The notes under the pieces are model-generated. The model searched no databases. It was not told where the DNA came from and saw only the letters and a list, made by a program, of their open reading frames with translations. Source: Anaerolineales bacterium (GTDB lineage: Bacteria > Chloroflexota > Anaerolineae > Anaerolineales > Villigracilaceae). From it: 64,000 bases of DNA. Within the stretch, counting starts at the first letter, position 1; each line of letters opens with the position of its first letter. Below, in pieces: positions 42,997 through 51,243 of this stretch. The position numbers were made by a program, and so were the translations under genes. The stretch is from NCBI GenBank assembly GCA_030583925.1, contig CP129482.1, positions 1,612,001 through 1,676,000 on the forward strand, given 5' to 3'.

Positions 42997-43571
42997 TTTG
43001 GAATTTTCCAATCTTTGACCAAAAACCTCCATGGCTTCGACAGCCACGGCTCAGGCGTATTATTTAAACCCACACGTGGACTTTTCGTCACGAGCGAATT
43101 TGGGACTTGGACTCCCGCTTCGATTCTCAAGGGGGAAGCTGGTTCAGTCAAGTCGGCTTTGTTCTCCCTCTTGGAGATTCCCATCGCCTGCGTCAACTTC
43201 CCTGGACCGAACGTATCGCGCCCATGTCTGCGCCTCGACATGAATTCTACACCCTCGATGGGCTGTATCGCACGAATTAACACCGCCGCAGGGAATCCTT
43301 CACGCTCGGTGACTACGTTGAACATCCAATGATTCCCGTACGTGAAATAGACATACGCATGACCCGCCTCGCCATACATGACCTCCGTGCGCGGCGTGAG
43401 TCCCGCTTTGCAATGACACGCCAAATCCTTTTCGCTGATGTACGCCTCCGTCTCGACGATGAGCCCGACCAACTTCTTGCCATTCAACATCCGCACTAGC
43501 CGCGCGCCGATCAACTCGCGTGCGACGGTCAAGGTAGGTCTATCATAAAAATTGCGAGGGAGGATTTTCAT
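42972..43571 (-). CDS. mpg: 3-methyladenine DNA glycosylase (AAG/MPG family)
   Basis: A 199-residue alkyladenine glycosylase. Motifs include FYDRPTLTVARELIGARLVR, VETEAYISEKDLACH with the catalytic Glu, GHAYVYFTYGNHWMFNVV with the DNA-flipping Tyr region, and FGPGKLTQAMGI. It starts the repair of alkylated bases. The start at 43571 begins the conserved MKILPRNFY; 13 codons further upstream derive from the AAGTTTGAAGGTT repeat. The extreme C-terminus (EEIASSG) is encoded by the repeat at 42954-42996. Confidence 0.93.
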   Translation of the reverse strand: MKILPRNFYDRPTLTVARELIGARLVRMLNGKKLVGLIVETEAYISEKDLACHCKAGLTPRTEVMYGEAGHAYVYFTYGNHWMFNVVTEREGFPAAVLIRAIQPIEGVEFMSRRRHGRDTFGPGKLTQAMGISKRENKADLTEPASPLRIEAGVQVPNSLVTKSPRVGLNNTPEPWLSKPWRFLVKDWKIPNEEIASSG

Positions 43572-43637
43572 CGTTTGAAGGTTGGAAAGTTGGCAAGTTG
43601 AAACCTTCAAACTTTCTAACTTACCAACTTTTAGACA
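43572..43637. repeat. GGTTGGAAAGTTGG / CCAACTTTCT repeat spacer
   Basis: GTTTGAAGGTTGGAAAGTTG and CTTTCTAACTTACCAACTTT form an imperfect hairpin of the heptad family between mpg and the epimerase gene. Confidence 0.7.
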
Positions 43638-44561
43638 TTATTTGAATCTCGAATCGCGTTTCAACGTCAACCGCAACCCCTCCGCCAAACTGATCGAGGA
43701 ACGGTAATTCAATTTCTGGCTGGCAAGTGACAAATCTGCCCTCATGCGAGATACGCCACCTGAAGTTTTGGCGTTATAGATGACTTCTGCTTTGTTGCCC
43801 GTCACATTAAGCACATCGTTGATCAATTCTTTGATACTTGTTTCCGTCCCTGAGCCGACGTTGATAACCAGCCCATTGACGTTCGGCGCAGTCGCCGCGG
43901 CAACCAGCGCGCTGACCACATCATCCACGTACACATAATCCCGCGTTTGCGAACCGTCGCCGTGCGCGACCAGTGTCCCGCCGCGCAAGGCTTGTCGAAG
44001 GTAATGCGGCACCACTGGCGGATGAGACGCGGGCAAGTGTTGACCAGGTCCGTAGGCGTTGAAAATCCGCAGGCTGACCGTTTCGATTCCCCACAGCCCG
44101 CCGATCGTGCGGACGTAATATTCCGCCGCGAGTTTGGAGACGGCATAAGGCGAACGCGGGGCGGGGGTGAGAGTCTCTGTCAGCGGTTGTTCGGCTAAAT
44201 CGCCGTAGACAGCCCCACTGGAGGCGAGAACGACGCGGCGTACGCCGACATCCCGCATTGCTTCCATCAGCGCGACCGTCCCGCCGACGTTGACGTTGTT
44301 GTAATCCCGCGGATACAAAACCGACTCAGGCACCGAGACGCGCGCCGCGAGGTGATAAACGACGTCCACCTCTTGCAGGAGGGTCCACAACTTGGGGCGG
44401 TCGCTCACGTCGCCGCGCGTGAAGTGGACATCGGGTGCCAGCGCCTGCGGATCGCCCGTGGAAAGATCGTCCAGCCCGCGCACTTGGTGACCCTCGCGGG
44501 CGAGATGGTTGGCAAGCGAAGAGCCGAGGAATCCCGCGGCTCCTGTGATGAGGAAATTCAT
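43638..44561 (-). CDS. NAD-dependent sugar epimerase/dehydratase
   Basis: A 307-residue extended short-chain dehydrogenase of the UDP-glucose 4-epimerase type. The NAD site is TGAAGFLGSSLA, the catalytic Tyr-x3-Lys is SPYAVSKLAAEYY, and GPGQHLPASHPPVVPHYL resembles the UDP-sugar site. The exact sugar nucleotide is not predictable. It probably serves surface polysaccharide formation, like the bi-domain oxidoreductase and GT4 glycosyltransferase in this window. Confidence 0.9.
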   Translation of the reverse strand: MNFLITGAAGFLGSSLANHLAREGHQVRGLDDLSTGDPQALAPDVHFTRGDVSDRPKLWTLLQEVDVVYHLAARVSVPESVLYPRDYNNVNVGGTVALMEAMRDVGVRRVVLASSGAVYGDLAEQPLTETLTPAPRSPYAVSKLAAEYYVRTIGGLWGIETVSLRIFNAYGPGQHLPASHPPVVPHYLRQALRGGTLVAHGDGSQTRDYVYVDDVVSALVAAATAPNVNGLVINVGSGTETSIKELINDVLNVTGNKAEVIYNAKTSGGVSRMRADLSLASQKLNYRSSISLAEGLRLTLKRDSRFK

Positions 44562-44619
44562 AAGACGATTATAGCATTTCCCCTTTGCTAGATTTCCGTT
44601 GGGAGAGCGCCCAATAAAA

Positions 44620-44697
44620 TGTTTTTTGCCACGGAGCGCACGGAGATTTTGAGAACTTTTCTCTGAGAACTTTGTGTTCTCTGTAGCAACGAAATAT
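44620..44697. repeat. Third copy of the CTCTGTG inverted repeat
   Basis: TTGCCACGGAGCGCACGGAG and CTTTGTGTTCTCTGTAGCAA face each other in the spacer between the epimerase and exporter genes. Related to 21815-21892 and 15720-15797. Confidence 0.65.
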
Positions 44698-44705
44698 TTC
44701 TTTTC

Positions 44706-45590
44706 TCAATTGGGCGTTCCTTCTGCTGGCTTGATCTTTTGCAATTCACTCCGCGTCAACAAGATGACCGCGACCAGAATCAATCCGCCTCCCAGCAAGG
44801 CAATGGGAGATAACCGCTCCTGAAATAGCCACGCCGCCAACAAAACAGTGACCACCGGTTCCAATGTGGAGAGGGTGGCGGCATTGGTGGGACCGATCAA
44901 CTCCAGCCCGGTGAGAAATGCAACCACGGGAACGACGGTTGAGATGAGTACGATGCCGATCATGCTATACCAACCGTTCACCGCAATGGGGAAATGCGCA
45001 CCGTTGATCAGTGTGATCGTTCCAAAGACTGCGCCTGCCGAGGCAAAAATGACCGTGGACGATTGCGCCGCTGAAACGTGTTTCATCACGTTTGCGCCGA
45101 CGATGATGTAGACCGAATAGATCACCGCCGCCGCGATTGCCATCAGCGCGCCGCTCAGTTGTCCGCCCGATGGATCAACGGTCAGCCCGGTGCCGACGAG
45201 CGCCAATCCCAGCGCAAGGATTTTTGTGCCAGTGATCCGCTCGCGGAAAATGAGAGCGGAAAGAATCATCACAATGCACGGGTACAAATACAACAGTAAA
45301 GCCACCAATCCCGCAGAGGCATATTTAATTGCGGTCAGGTAGAGAAACGATTGTCCCACATAGCCTAACGCGCCCATGCCGATCAATTGAATGAGCGTTC
45401 GTCCTCGGGGGAGAGACTCGCGCCGAGCCGCCAACAAAACCGCCATCAACACGGCGGCAATCGAGAAGCGCAGGAAGAGCACAGTGAACGTGTCCATGCC
45501 AGCGGCGTAAACGAAACGACCAAAGATCGCCAGTGTCCCAAACGCGGCGGCAGAGAGGGCGATGAGGAGGATGCCGGTGAGTTGTTTCAT
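44706..45590 (-). CDS. EamA/DMT-family transporter
   Basis: A 294-residue protein with ten hydrophobic segments in two EamA repeats (ALSAAAFGTLAIFGRF and the internal second half starting GALMAIAAAVIYSVYIIVG). PTNAATLSTLEPVVTVLLAAW is the usual conserved stretch near the end. Members export amino acids or other small metabolites; the substrate is unknown. A terminator for the upstream helicase gene lies just beyond its start. Confidence 0.9.
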   Translation of the reverse strand: MKQLTGILLIALSAAAFGTLAIFGRFVYAAGMDTFTVLFLRFSIAAVLMAVLLAARRESLPRGRTLIQLIGMGALGYVGQSFLYLTAIKYASAGLVALLLYLYPCIVMILSALIFRERITGTKILALGLALVGTGLTVDPSGGQLSGALMAIAAAVIYSVYIIVGANVMKHVSAAQSSTVIFASAGAVFGTITLINGAHFPIAVNGWYSMIGIVLISTVVPVVAFLTGLELIGPTNAATLSTLEPVVTVLLAAWLFQERLSPIALLGGGLILVAVILLTRSELQKIKPAEGTPN

Positions 45591-45606
45591 GAAGCAATTT
45601 TTTCAG

Positions 45607-45635
45607 TAAAAACCCGCCTCACATTGAGACGGGTT
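45607..45635 (-). terminator. Terminator after the RNA helicase gene
   Basis: Arms AACCCGCCTC and GAGACGGGTT around a five-base loop (one G-T pair); on the minus strand a run of T follows. It lies five bases past the helicase stop. Confidence 0.82.
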
Positions 45636-45639
45636 CAGA

Positions 45640-46875
45640 TTACGATCTTCTCCTCGGCGCCAACCGATTTTTTGAAAATCTTGTCGGCGTGGGAGCGGGG
45701 CGTGGGGGGCGACCGCGTTCGCGCATGGCGTGACCATGCCGAGGCGGGGCAGGAGGCGAGTAGTCGAAGTCTGCAAGAGTCTCACGCTTGAGCGGTTGTC
45801 CCATGATGCGTTCGAGAGTCCGAATCATATCCTTGTCTTCGTCGGTCACCAACGTGAACGCGTCGCCTGTACGTTGTGCGCGTCCCGTGCGCCCGATGCG
45901 ATGGATGTACGCGTCGGCGGTGTCGGGCATATCGAAGTTGATGACGTGTGTGATGCTGTCAATGTCGAGACCGCGCGCCGCGATATCGGTGGCGACCATA
46001 ATGGGGAAGTGACCCGTTTTGAATCCATGCAGGGCGCGCTCGCGCTGTCCTTGCGTGCGGTTGCCGTGCAGGGACGTGACGCGGAACCCCGCATGAGCGA
46101 TTTGTTTCGCCACTTTGTCGGCGCGATGTTTGGTGCGCGTGAAGACCAGCACCGAATCTGAATTGATCATACGTAGTAGTTTGACCAATAGACCCGACTT
46201 CAAATGTTGCGGCACAGGGTAGAGCGCGTGCGCCACCGTAACGGCGGGCTTGCTGATTCCCATCGCAATCTTTTGCGGCTCGGTCAGCGTTTGCGAGGCG
46301 AGTTGCTCCACCTCAACCGGGAACGTGGCGGAGAACAACATCGTCTGTCGTTGCGTCGGCACCACTTTGATGATCCGTTTTACGTCGGGCAAAAATCCCA
46401 TGTCGAACATGCGGTCGGCTTCGTCGAGCACCAAGATTTCGATGCGATTCGTTTTTACGTGGCGTTGATTAATGAGATCAAGCAAACGCCCTGGGCACGC
46501 CACTAGGATTTCCACCCCGTTTCGCAATGCCTTGATCTGACGGTCGCTTCCGACGCCCCCATAGATGGTCGCGCTCTTCAGCCCTGTCCCCGCCGACAGC
46601 TGATGCACGACTTGGTTGATCTGCTCAGCCAACTCGCGCGTCGGTGTGACGATGAGCGCGCGCGGCATCCCGCGCGGACCGTCGAGCAGTTTGTTCAAAA
46701 TGGGGAGGACGAACGCGGCGGTCTTGCCCGTCCCCGTCTGCGCGGTGCCGATGATGTCGCGTCCGCGTAAGGCGGCGGGAATCGCCGCTTCCTGGATCGG
46801 CGTCGCGGTTTCGTAGCCCGCGACCTTGATTCCCTGCATGAGGCGGGAATCCAAATTAAATTGTTCGAAGTTCAA
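45640..46875 (-). CDS. rhlE: DEAD-box RNA helicase
   Basis: A 411-residue DEAD-box helicase of the RhlE type. Motifs in order: Q-motif around GYETATPIQEAAIP, I AQTGTGKT, Ia PTRELAEQ, II DEAD (VLDEADRMFDMGF), III SAT (FSATFP), V ATDIAARGLDI, VI HRIGRTGRA. The basic C-terminal tail (about 375-411, Arg/Pro-rich) probably binds RNA. Roles are in ribosome assembly or RNA decay. The gene symbol is by overall architecture; csdA or dbpA types are excluded by tail length. Confidence 0.88.
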   Translation of the reverse strand: MNFEQFNLDSRLMQGIKVAGYETATPIQEAAIPAALRGRDIIGTAQTGTGKTAAFVLPILNKLLDGPRGMPRALIVTPTRELAEQINQVVHQLSAGTGLKSATIYGGVGSDRQIKALRNGVEILVACPGRLLDLINQRHVKTNRIEILVLDEADRMFDMGFLPDVKRIIKVVPTQRQTMLFSATFPVEVEQLASQTLTEPQKIAMGISKPAVTVAHALYPVPQHLKSGLLVKLLRMINSDSVLVFTRTKHRADKVAKQIAHAGFRVTSLHGNRTQGQRERALHGFKTGHFPIMVATDIAARGLDIDSITHVINFDMPDTADAYIHRIGRTGRAQRTGDAFTLVTDEDKDMIRTLERIMGQPLKRETLADFDYSPPAPPRHGHAMRERGRPPRPAPTPTRFSKNRLAPRRRS

Positions 46876-47084
46876 AATTGTTCCTGTTCTTCAGAAGTCT
46901 TGCACGTGTAGCGAGTGAGTATCCCTCAGTCAAAAACAGCGGTGGACTGCTGATGTAGATTATTGATGGGAGGATTATACACTAGGATTCAAATGTCATT
47001 GCGAGGGCGAAGCCCGAAGCAATCCCCGTCACTGTGTTGAAAATTACTTTGTAGTCGTTTCACTCCTCCTGTCGAAATATTGAT
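46876..47084. other. Spacer with one dispersed repeat
   Basis: No gene is seen. It contains a CATTGCGAGGGCGAAGCCCGAAGCAATCCCC repeat in two arms at 46990-47028, related to 13612-13655 and 42954-42996. The upstream part should hold the helicase promoter; a clear one was not identified. Confidence 0.6.
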
Positions 47085-47118
47085 GAAAATAAAAACTCGT
47101 CCCTCATCAAGACGAGTT
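47085..47118 (-). terminator. Terminator after the DUF4870 gene
   Basis: Arms AACTCGTC and GACGAGTT with a nine-base loop, followed on the minus strand by a T-rich run (TTTTTATTTTC). It lies just past the DUF4870 stop. Confidence 0.8.
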
Positions 47119-47125
47119 CCATCCC

Positions 47126-47599
47126 CTACCTATCCTTTTTCAAATAGTTATCAAGCCTGTTGCCAATGACAAGGTATCGGAAATCCTTGCCTTGAAAAAC
47201 CTGCATTGTTCCTATTAATCCATAAATCACGAAGATTGCTCCACCGATAAATATAGCTCCAAAAACAATGAATGGAACAAAAAAACTCAACATAAAGAAT
47301 GGCGCTAACGCTGGATTGATTTCTCCATTGTTACCGCCTGTGAACGGTATAGTGAAGAATGTGACAAAAAATGACGCCATATAACAGCCCATGCCAACAA
47401 ACCACGCAAGAATCATTAATAACTGATATACAACTGCCTGCAGAGCTTGAAACGCCACATACTCAGATTTATCTTTTTGAGTCGCCCATATGATTATCGG
47501 CGCAATTACCCCCATGAACGGTAAGATTGCCGATACGTGCGCCAACGCAGCCATTATTTTGTCGTTTTGGTTTGGAGAAGGAGTTTGATCTATTGTCAT
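47126..47599 (-). CDS. DUF4870 membrane protein
   Basis: A 157-residue protein with about four hydrophobic segments. The N-terminal DKIMAALAHVSAILPFMGVIAPIIIWATQKDKSEYVAFQALQA is the DUF4870 (Tic20-like) hallmark. The family is small and uncharacterised. It follows the glycosyltransferase gene by 26 bases on the same strand and could be the last cistron of that operon, since the terminator comes only after it. Confidence 0.85.
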   Translation of the reverse strand: MTIDQTPSPNQNDKIMAALAHVSAILPFMGVIAPIIIWATQKDKSEYVAFQALQAVVYQLLMILAWFVGMGCYMASFFVTFFTIPFTGGNNGEINPALAPFFMLSFFVPFIVFGAIFIGGAIFVIYGLIGTMQVFQGKDFRYLVIGNRLDNYLKKDR

Positions 47600-47625
47600 T
47601 TTTATTCTCGTCGAAAATTATACAC

Positions 47626-48672
47626 CTAGTGGAGGAAGCGCAGAAACTCCCGAATCGACTTTGCCGTCTCCTCCCACCTCGGCTGTGACTTATATCGTTT
47701 CAGGGCATTCAATGATAATTTCGTCAACAATTCTCTATTCCTTGCAAATTCTCTCAGCCGATCTGCGAGGGACTTTGAATCGTTCGGCTGAATCAAGTAG
47801 CCTGTTTTGCCATCTTCAATGATCTCTCGAGCCGCGCCAGCGGATGTTCCGATCGCGGGCAGACCGAATCCCATCCCTTCGAGATAGACGATGCCGAATC
47901 CCTCGTAACTCGATGGCACGACTAGCACATGGGCGTTCCGAAACTTTTCGGTAAGCGGCGCTTGGTCGAGGGGACCGTGAAGAAAGACGAAAGAGGAAAG
48001 ATGATTTACATCTATTTGACGCTGGAGTTCCTCTGTATATTTTGGCTCAGCGTTCAGCCCTCCAACCACATCCACCCTGACTTTCGGCTTGAGATCTGTG
48101 ACTGCCTCAAGCAGGATATGTAGTCCTTTGCGGTAGATCAAATTTCCGACAAAGAGTATTCGCAGCTCATCGCTTTTTACCCTCTCAAAAATTACAGTCT
48201 CCGAAATAGCCTCCCCAAACCTATCCGTTGGCGGATAAGCGACGATGCTTGGCTTGTTATCTCCGATTAAGTTATTTACAACGCCCTTTGTCGTTTGTGA
48301 GTTGAAGATGAAACCGTCCACGTTTTGTAAATATTTCTTCTCAACGATTCGGTAAAACCAATTTTGCCATCTCGCTCTCAACTCCGAACTTCGCAAGTGA
48401 TGGACAAGACTTATGATTGGGTAGAGATGTTTCCCAGCGTTCGCCGAAATCAATGAGGGATGATTCAATTCGTCTTGAATCAAAATTTCCAAATCTTTTG
48501 GCAACCTAAACGGTAGATTGTCCGTCAAATGCGCCGCGTAGTTCCTCCACGGCAGGGAAATGATTTCGACCGTGTCCCCTTGCGCTCGAAGATACTCCAC
48601 CAACTTTCGATCATACAAATATCCACCGCTGACCGTGTCCAGCGAGCCGTAGATTACAAGACCAAGTTTCAT
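47626..48672 (-). CDS. GT4-family glycosyltransferase
   Basis: A 348-residue GT-B glycosyltransferase. The C-terminal half has RILFVGNLIYRKGLHILLEAV, then PSSYEGFGIVYLEGMGFGLPAIGTSAGAAREII, the GT4 donor-site region with the EGFG-x6-E motif. The N-terminal half starts KLGLVIYGSLDTVSGGYLYDRKLVEYL. A GAAAGAGGAAAG repeat (47975-48002) is translated in frame between two conserved parts. It is last of the four-gene cluster after the PTPS-like gene (37-base spacer with repeats) and probably transfers a sugar to the cluster's product. The donor is unknown. Confidence 0.88.
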   Translation of the reverse strand: MKLGLVIYGSLDTVSGGYLYDRKLVEYLRAQGDTVEIISLPWRNYAAHLTDNLPFRLPKDLEILIQDELNHPSLISANAGKHLYPIISLVHHLRSSELRARWQNWFYRIVEKKYLQNVDGFIFNSQTTKGVVNNLIGDNKPSIVAYPPTDRFGEAISETVIFERVKSDELRILFVGNLIYRKGLHILLEAVTDLKPKVRVDVVGGLNAEPKYTEELQRQIDVNHLSSFVFLHGPLDQAPLTEKFRNAHVLVVPSSYEGFGIVYLEGMGFGLPAIGTSAGAAREIIEDGKTGYLIQPNDSKSLADRLREFARNRELLTKLSLNALKRYKSQPRWEETAKSIREFLRFLH

Positions 48673-48709
48673 GTCGAAGGTTGAAAGTTACAAGTTCAGC
48701 CTGCAACTT
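48673..48709. repeat. GTTGAAAGTTAC / CAACTTTCAAC hairpin
   Basis: AAGGTTGAAAGTTACAAGTT and AACTTTCAACTTGTAG words pair into a hairpin between the PTPS-like and GT4 genes. Same heptad family as 31308-31415. Confidence 0.65.
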
Positions 48710-49096
48710 TCAACTTGTAGACCTTTCAACCGAATACGCCGCCCAAGCGGACTCATTCTCCCACAACACAACCTTCACCGCTGAAATGTTCTTCGCTTTG
48801 ATTTTCTCGCTGATTGAGGTCGCCAATATCCGTGCGAAATGTTCAATGGAGGGATTCAATCCAGCAAACGCGGGACAATCGTTCAGCATCTGTTCTTTGT
48901 AAACGCCGATGATCTCGTCAAGACATTCGTTCACATCCATAATGTCCACAAGATAGCCATGTTCATTCAATTCATATCCTTCTAGTCGCAACTCAAGGAC
49001 GTAATGATGCGAGTTTGGAAAGTTTTCAGGTCCCCAATCCCCGCCGATCAGAAAATGTTTTGCAATGAAGTCACGCCGAACGCCAAGTGTGTACAT
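48710..49096 (-). CDS. PTPS/QueD-like protein with altered active site
   Basis: A 128-residue protein of the 6-pyruvoyl-tetrahydropterin synthase fold (FIAKHFLIGGD with the first His, then HHYVLELRL, GYLVDIMDVNECLDEII, CPAFAGLNPSIEHFARIL and VVLWENESAWAAY with the conserved Glu). In canonical members a Cys lies four residues before the HGH zinc motif. Here the segment reads PENFPNSHHY: Glu sits at the Cys position and only one His of HGH aligns. Standard PTPS or QueD activity is therefore doubtful. The start at 49096 follows GGAGAG; upstream frame overlaps the comB gene end. It sits between the phosphatase and glycosyltransferase genes. Confidence 0.8.
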   Translation of the reverse strand: MYTLGVRRDFIAKHFLIGGDWGPENFPNSHHYVLELRLEGYELNEHGYLVDIMDVNECLDEIIGVYKEQMLNDCPAFAGLNPSIEHFARILATSISEKIKAKNISAVKVVLWENESAWAAYSVERSTS

Positions 49097-49107
49097 AAAC
49101 TCTCCGC

Positions 49108-49794
49108 TTAGGGTTTTACTGCGCGCATTACATGCCGCCCGTTTTCTTTGGAAACCAGCATGGCAAAATCGAACGCGTCGATGTGCGTGCAAAGATCAAG
49201 ATCGGAAAGCGGAAATGCCGTCTGGTTCGGGTCAAGGTGTTGGATGGCATCGCGCGAATCGAACACGCGCTTGATATAAGGCTGTGGGTCGGGCTTTTGC
49301 CCATCGAACAACGCTTCAAGAAATTCCGCGCAAGCAAGGTCTTCATCGCCGTGACCAGGTCGGTATTGTCCAGTGATCACGAATGTCACAACCTCTGGTT
49401 CAAGTTTGCGGATGAATTTCGTCGTTGCGCTCGCCACAACCAGGCTAGCCGCAAACATTGTCTCCGCCTTCACACTGCGGACGATTCCTTTCGTGCCCGC
49501 GCCTGTGCTTTGTGCAATGACCTTATCGTTTAGATCCATATCCTTTGTTTGGGTAGGGGAGTTGCCCAAATCAAAGCCCTCGGGTTGGAGCCCGCCCACT
49601 TCGCCAGCCGCCAGCGCGTGTGGTGTTTCCGCTTTGAACTTCAACGCCTCATCCACGTTGGCAACAGGATAAATTTCTTTCGCCCCGCGCGCAAAAGCGT
49701 ATGCCGCGTTCGAGAACGCGCGTAACACATCAATGATCACGACCATTCCCGTCGCTTCATGGCAAGTTTCAAGATTTGTGTAACGAAATTTCAT
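49108..49794 (-). CDS. ComB-family phosphatase (2-phosphosulfolactate phosphatase-like)
   Basis: A 228-residue protein of the ComB family. Signature stretches are VVIIDVLRAFSNAAYAFARGAKEI, AAGEVGGLQPEGFDLGNSP and STGAGTKGIVR, which form the Mg-dependent phosphatase site. Archaeal ComB hydrolyses 2-phosphosulfolactate in coenzyme M formation; no other coenzyme M gene is here, and many bacterial members have different, unknown substrates. The start codon overlaps the stop of the MDR gene by four bases (ATGA), and the PTPS-like gene follows after 11 bases, so a shared pathway is likely. Confidence 0.87.
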   Translation of the reverse strand: MKFRYTNLETCHEATGMVVIIDVLRAFSNAAYAFARGAKEIYPVANVDEALKFKAETPHALAAGEVGGLQPEGFDLGNSPTQTKDMDLNDKVIAQSTGAGTKGIVRSVKAETMFAASLVVASATTKFIRKLEPEVVTFVITGQYRPGHGDEDLACAEFLEALFDGQKPDPQPYIKRVFDSRDAIQHLDPNQTAFPLSDLDLCTHIDAFDFAMLVSKENGRHVMRAVKP

Positions 49795-50840
49795 TGCGGG
49801 TAATGGATAACAACTTGAATTGTTTCTTGTGGATTTTCGCCCAGCAGACGATACGCGTCTGCCGCGTCGTCAATTGGAAAGCGATGCGTGATCCACTTCT
49901 GCGGCTGGATTCGCCTCAACGCTTCCCACGCGACGTTGAACCTGCGCGCCTTATCCCAGCGCCCGCGCAACTCTGGAGCGATCGTGCTGACTTGCGATGA
50001 CATGATTTTTATCCGTGAGCGGTGGAACGCACTGCCCAAGTCAATCGACGCGCGCTTGTCGCCATACCATGAACCGATAACGATTCGTCCGCTGAACGCG
50101 GTCATGGCGATTGCATCGTCGAGCGCGGAGGGGGAGCCAGAGAGTTCAAAAGTGAGGTCGAAGTTCTGCGTGTAGCCAGATTGGGGTTTTTGCTCAGTTG
50201 TTATTGAATTATCTGAATTTGAATTCAAAACAATAGAATCAAACGAATCATCCACGCCGATTGCAAGCGAGGCTTTGCGGCGCAATTCAAAACGATCGGA
50301 GGTGACCAACGATTCAAGCGGAAACTCTTTGAGCAACGCGGAAACGAGCAGACCAACAATTCCTTGCCCTAAAACCAAAACGCGCTCACCGAGGATCGGC
50401 GCGGCGTCTTGCACAAGATTGACGGCAGTTTCCATATTTGGAAGGAAGCACGCGGCTTCCTGTGAAATTGATTCTGGTATTGGTAAGAGTGAATCGGGAT
50501 TCGCAATGAAGTGCGACGTGTGCGGCTGAAAAGAAAAAACAATTTTATCTTGCCAGGATTTGTCTACTTGTTCACCTGTTTCCCTGACTACTCCCACACA
50601 AGCATACCCATACGCCAGCGGATACTCGAAGGCGCCGCGCAAATTTGAGATGACTGAATCAGTTTCCACGTCGCGCGGGAAGCGGTTTTGGTAGATGAGC
50701 ATCTCCGTCCCCGCGCTGATCGCGGAGCAGGTCGTCTCCACCAGAATGTCATCCGCGCCGAGGGCAGGCACGGGCTCTTCGCGGAGTTCCACCTGTCGCG
50801 GCGCGGTGAAGTAGATTGTTTTCCGTTTCACGTCCCCCAT
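49791..50840 (-). CDS. MDR-family zinc-type dehydrogenase
   Basis: A 349-residue medium-chain dehydrogenase/reductase. ETTCSAISAGTEMLIYQNRFP, YPLAYGYACVGVV and the cofactor-site VLVLGQGIVGLLVSALL are visible; the usual zinc-binding GHE segment is not, so it may be a zinc-free reductase. An asparagine/serine-rich stretch (SIVLNSNSDNSITTEQ) around residues 205-220, coded by AT-rich DNA near 50170-50240, looks inserted. It is first of the cluster with ComB, PTPS-like and GT4 genes and overlaps comB by four bases. A 113-residue membrane protein gene lies 13 bases upstream. Confidence 0.87.
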   Translation of the reverse strand: MGDVKRKTIYFTAPRQVELREEPVPALGADDILVETTCSAISAGTEMLIYQNRFPRDVETDSVISNLRGAFEYPLAYGYACVGVVRETGEQVDKSWQDKIVFSFQPHTSHFIANPDSLLPIPESISQEAACFLPNMETAVNLVQDAAPILGERVLVLGQGIVGLLVSALLKEFPLESLVTSDRFELRRKASLAIGVDDSFDSIVLNSNSDNSITTEQKPQSGYTQNFDLTFELSGSPSALDDAIAMTAFSGRIVIGSWYGDKRASIDLGSAFHRSRIKIMSSQVSTIAPELRGRWDKARRFNVAWEALRRIQPQKWITHRFPIDDAADAYRLLGENPQETIQVVIHYPQ

Positions 50841-50853
50841 TGTACATCATGGC

Positions 50854-51195
50854 TTACGATTTTTTATCAGCCCAGAGGAACGCCATCAAAAGAATCTCGG
50901 CGGCTTTGGCGTAATAACCTGTTGCGCTCGGCGTGCCAGCCACAAAATTTTTATCGCCGAGGATGACCCACAAAACGATGGTGAGCGCGGCATATCCGAA
51001 CATGCCCCACCAAACCATTTTGTGATTCTTTTGAAGCGGCTCCATCGGCATGAAATACGCGGCGAGCAAACCGAGATAGCCCGCGCCGTTCATCACGATG
51101 GGATCCATTCCCATTTGCGGATAGAGCGATAAATGCAGAAAGGCGGTAGCAAGATTCGTGAGAATGATGCCGAGTTTTTTCCAATCGAGGTTCAT
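50854..51195 (-). CDS. Small four-helix membrane protein
   Basis: A 113-residue protein with four hydrophobic segments (about 8-28, 34-52, 60-80 and 93-108), not recognised as a named family. The start follows GGAGAG (nine bases before the ATG). It ends 13 bases before the MDR dehydrogenase gene and so could be the first gene of the metabolite cluster. No function can be proposed. Confidence 0.75.
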   Translation of the reverse strand: MNLDWKKLGIILTNLATAFLHLSLYPQMGMDPIVMNGAGYLGLLAAYFMPMEPLQKNHKMVWWGMFGYAALTIVLWVILGDKNFVAGTPSATGYYAKAAEILLMAFLWADKKS

Positions 51196-51243
51196 GATTC
51201 TCTCCTTTGATTTGATGTGTAGATGCGGCGGATAAACTTTATT

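Noticed and set aside
43031..43332. Plus-strand frames opposite mpg and other minus-strand genes
   Set aside because: No family resemblance, no start signals; antisense shadows.
49108..49794. Coenzyme M biosynthesis on the basis of the ComB-type gene
   Set aside because: No ComA, ComC or ComDE partner is near; the gene's context points to another phosphorylated substrate.
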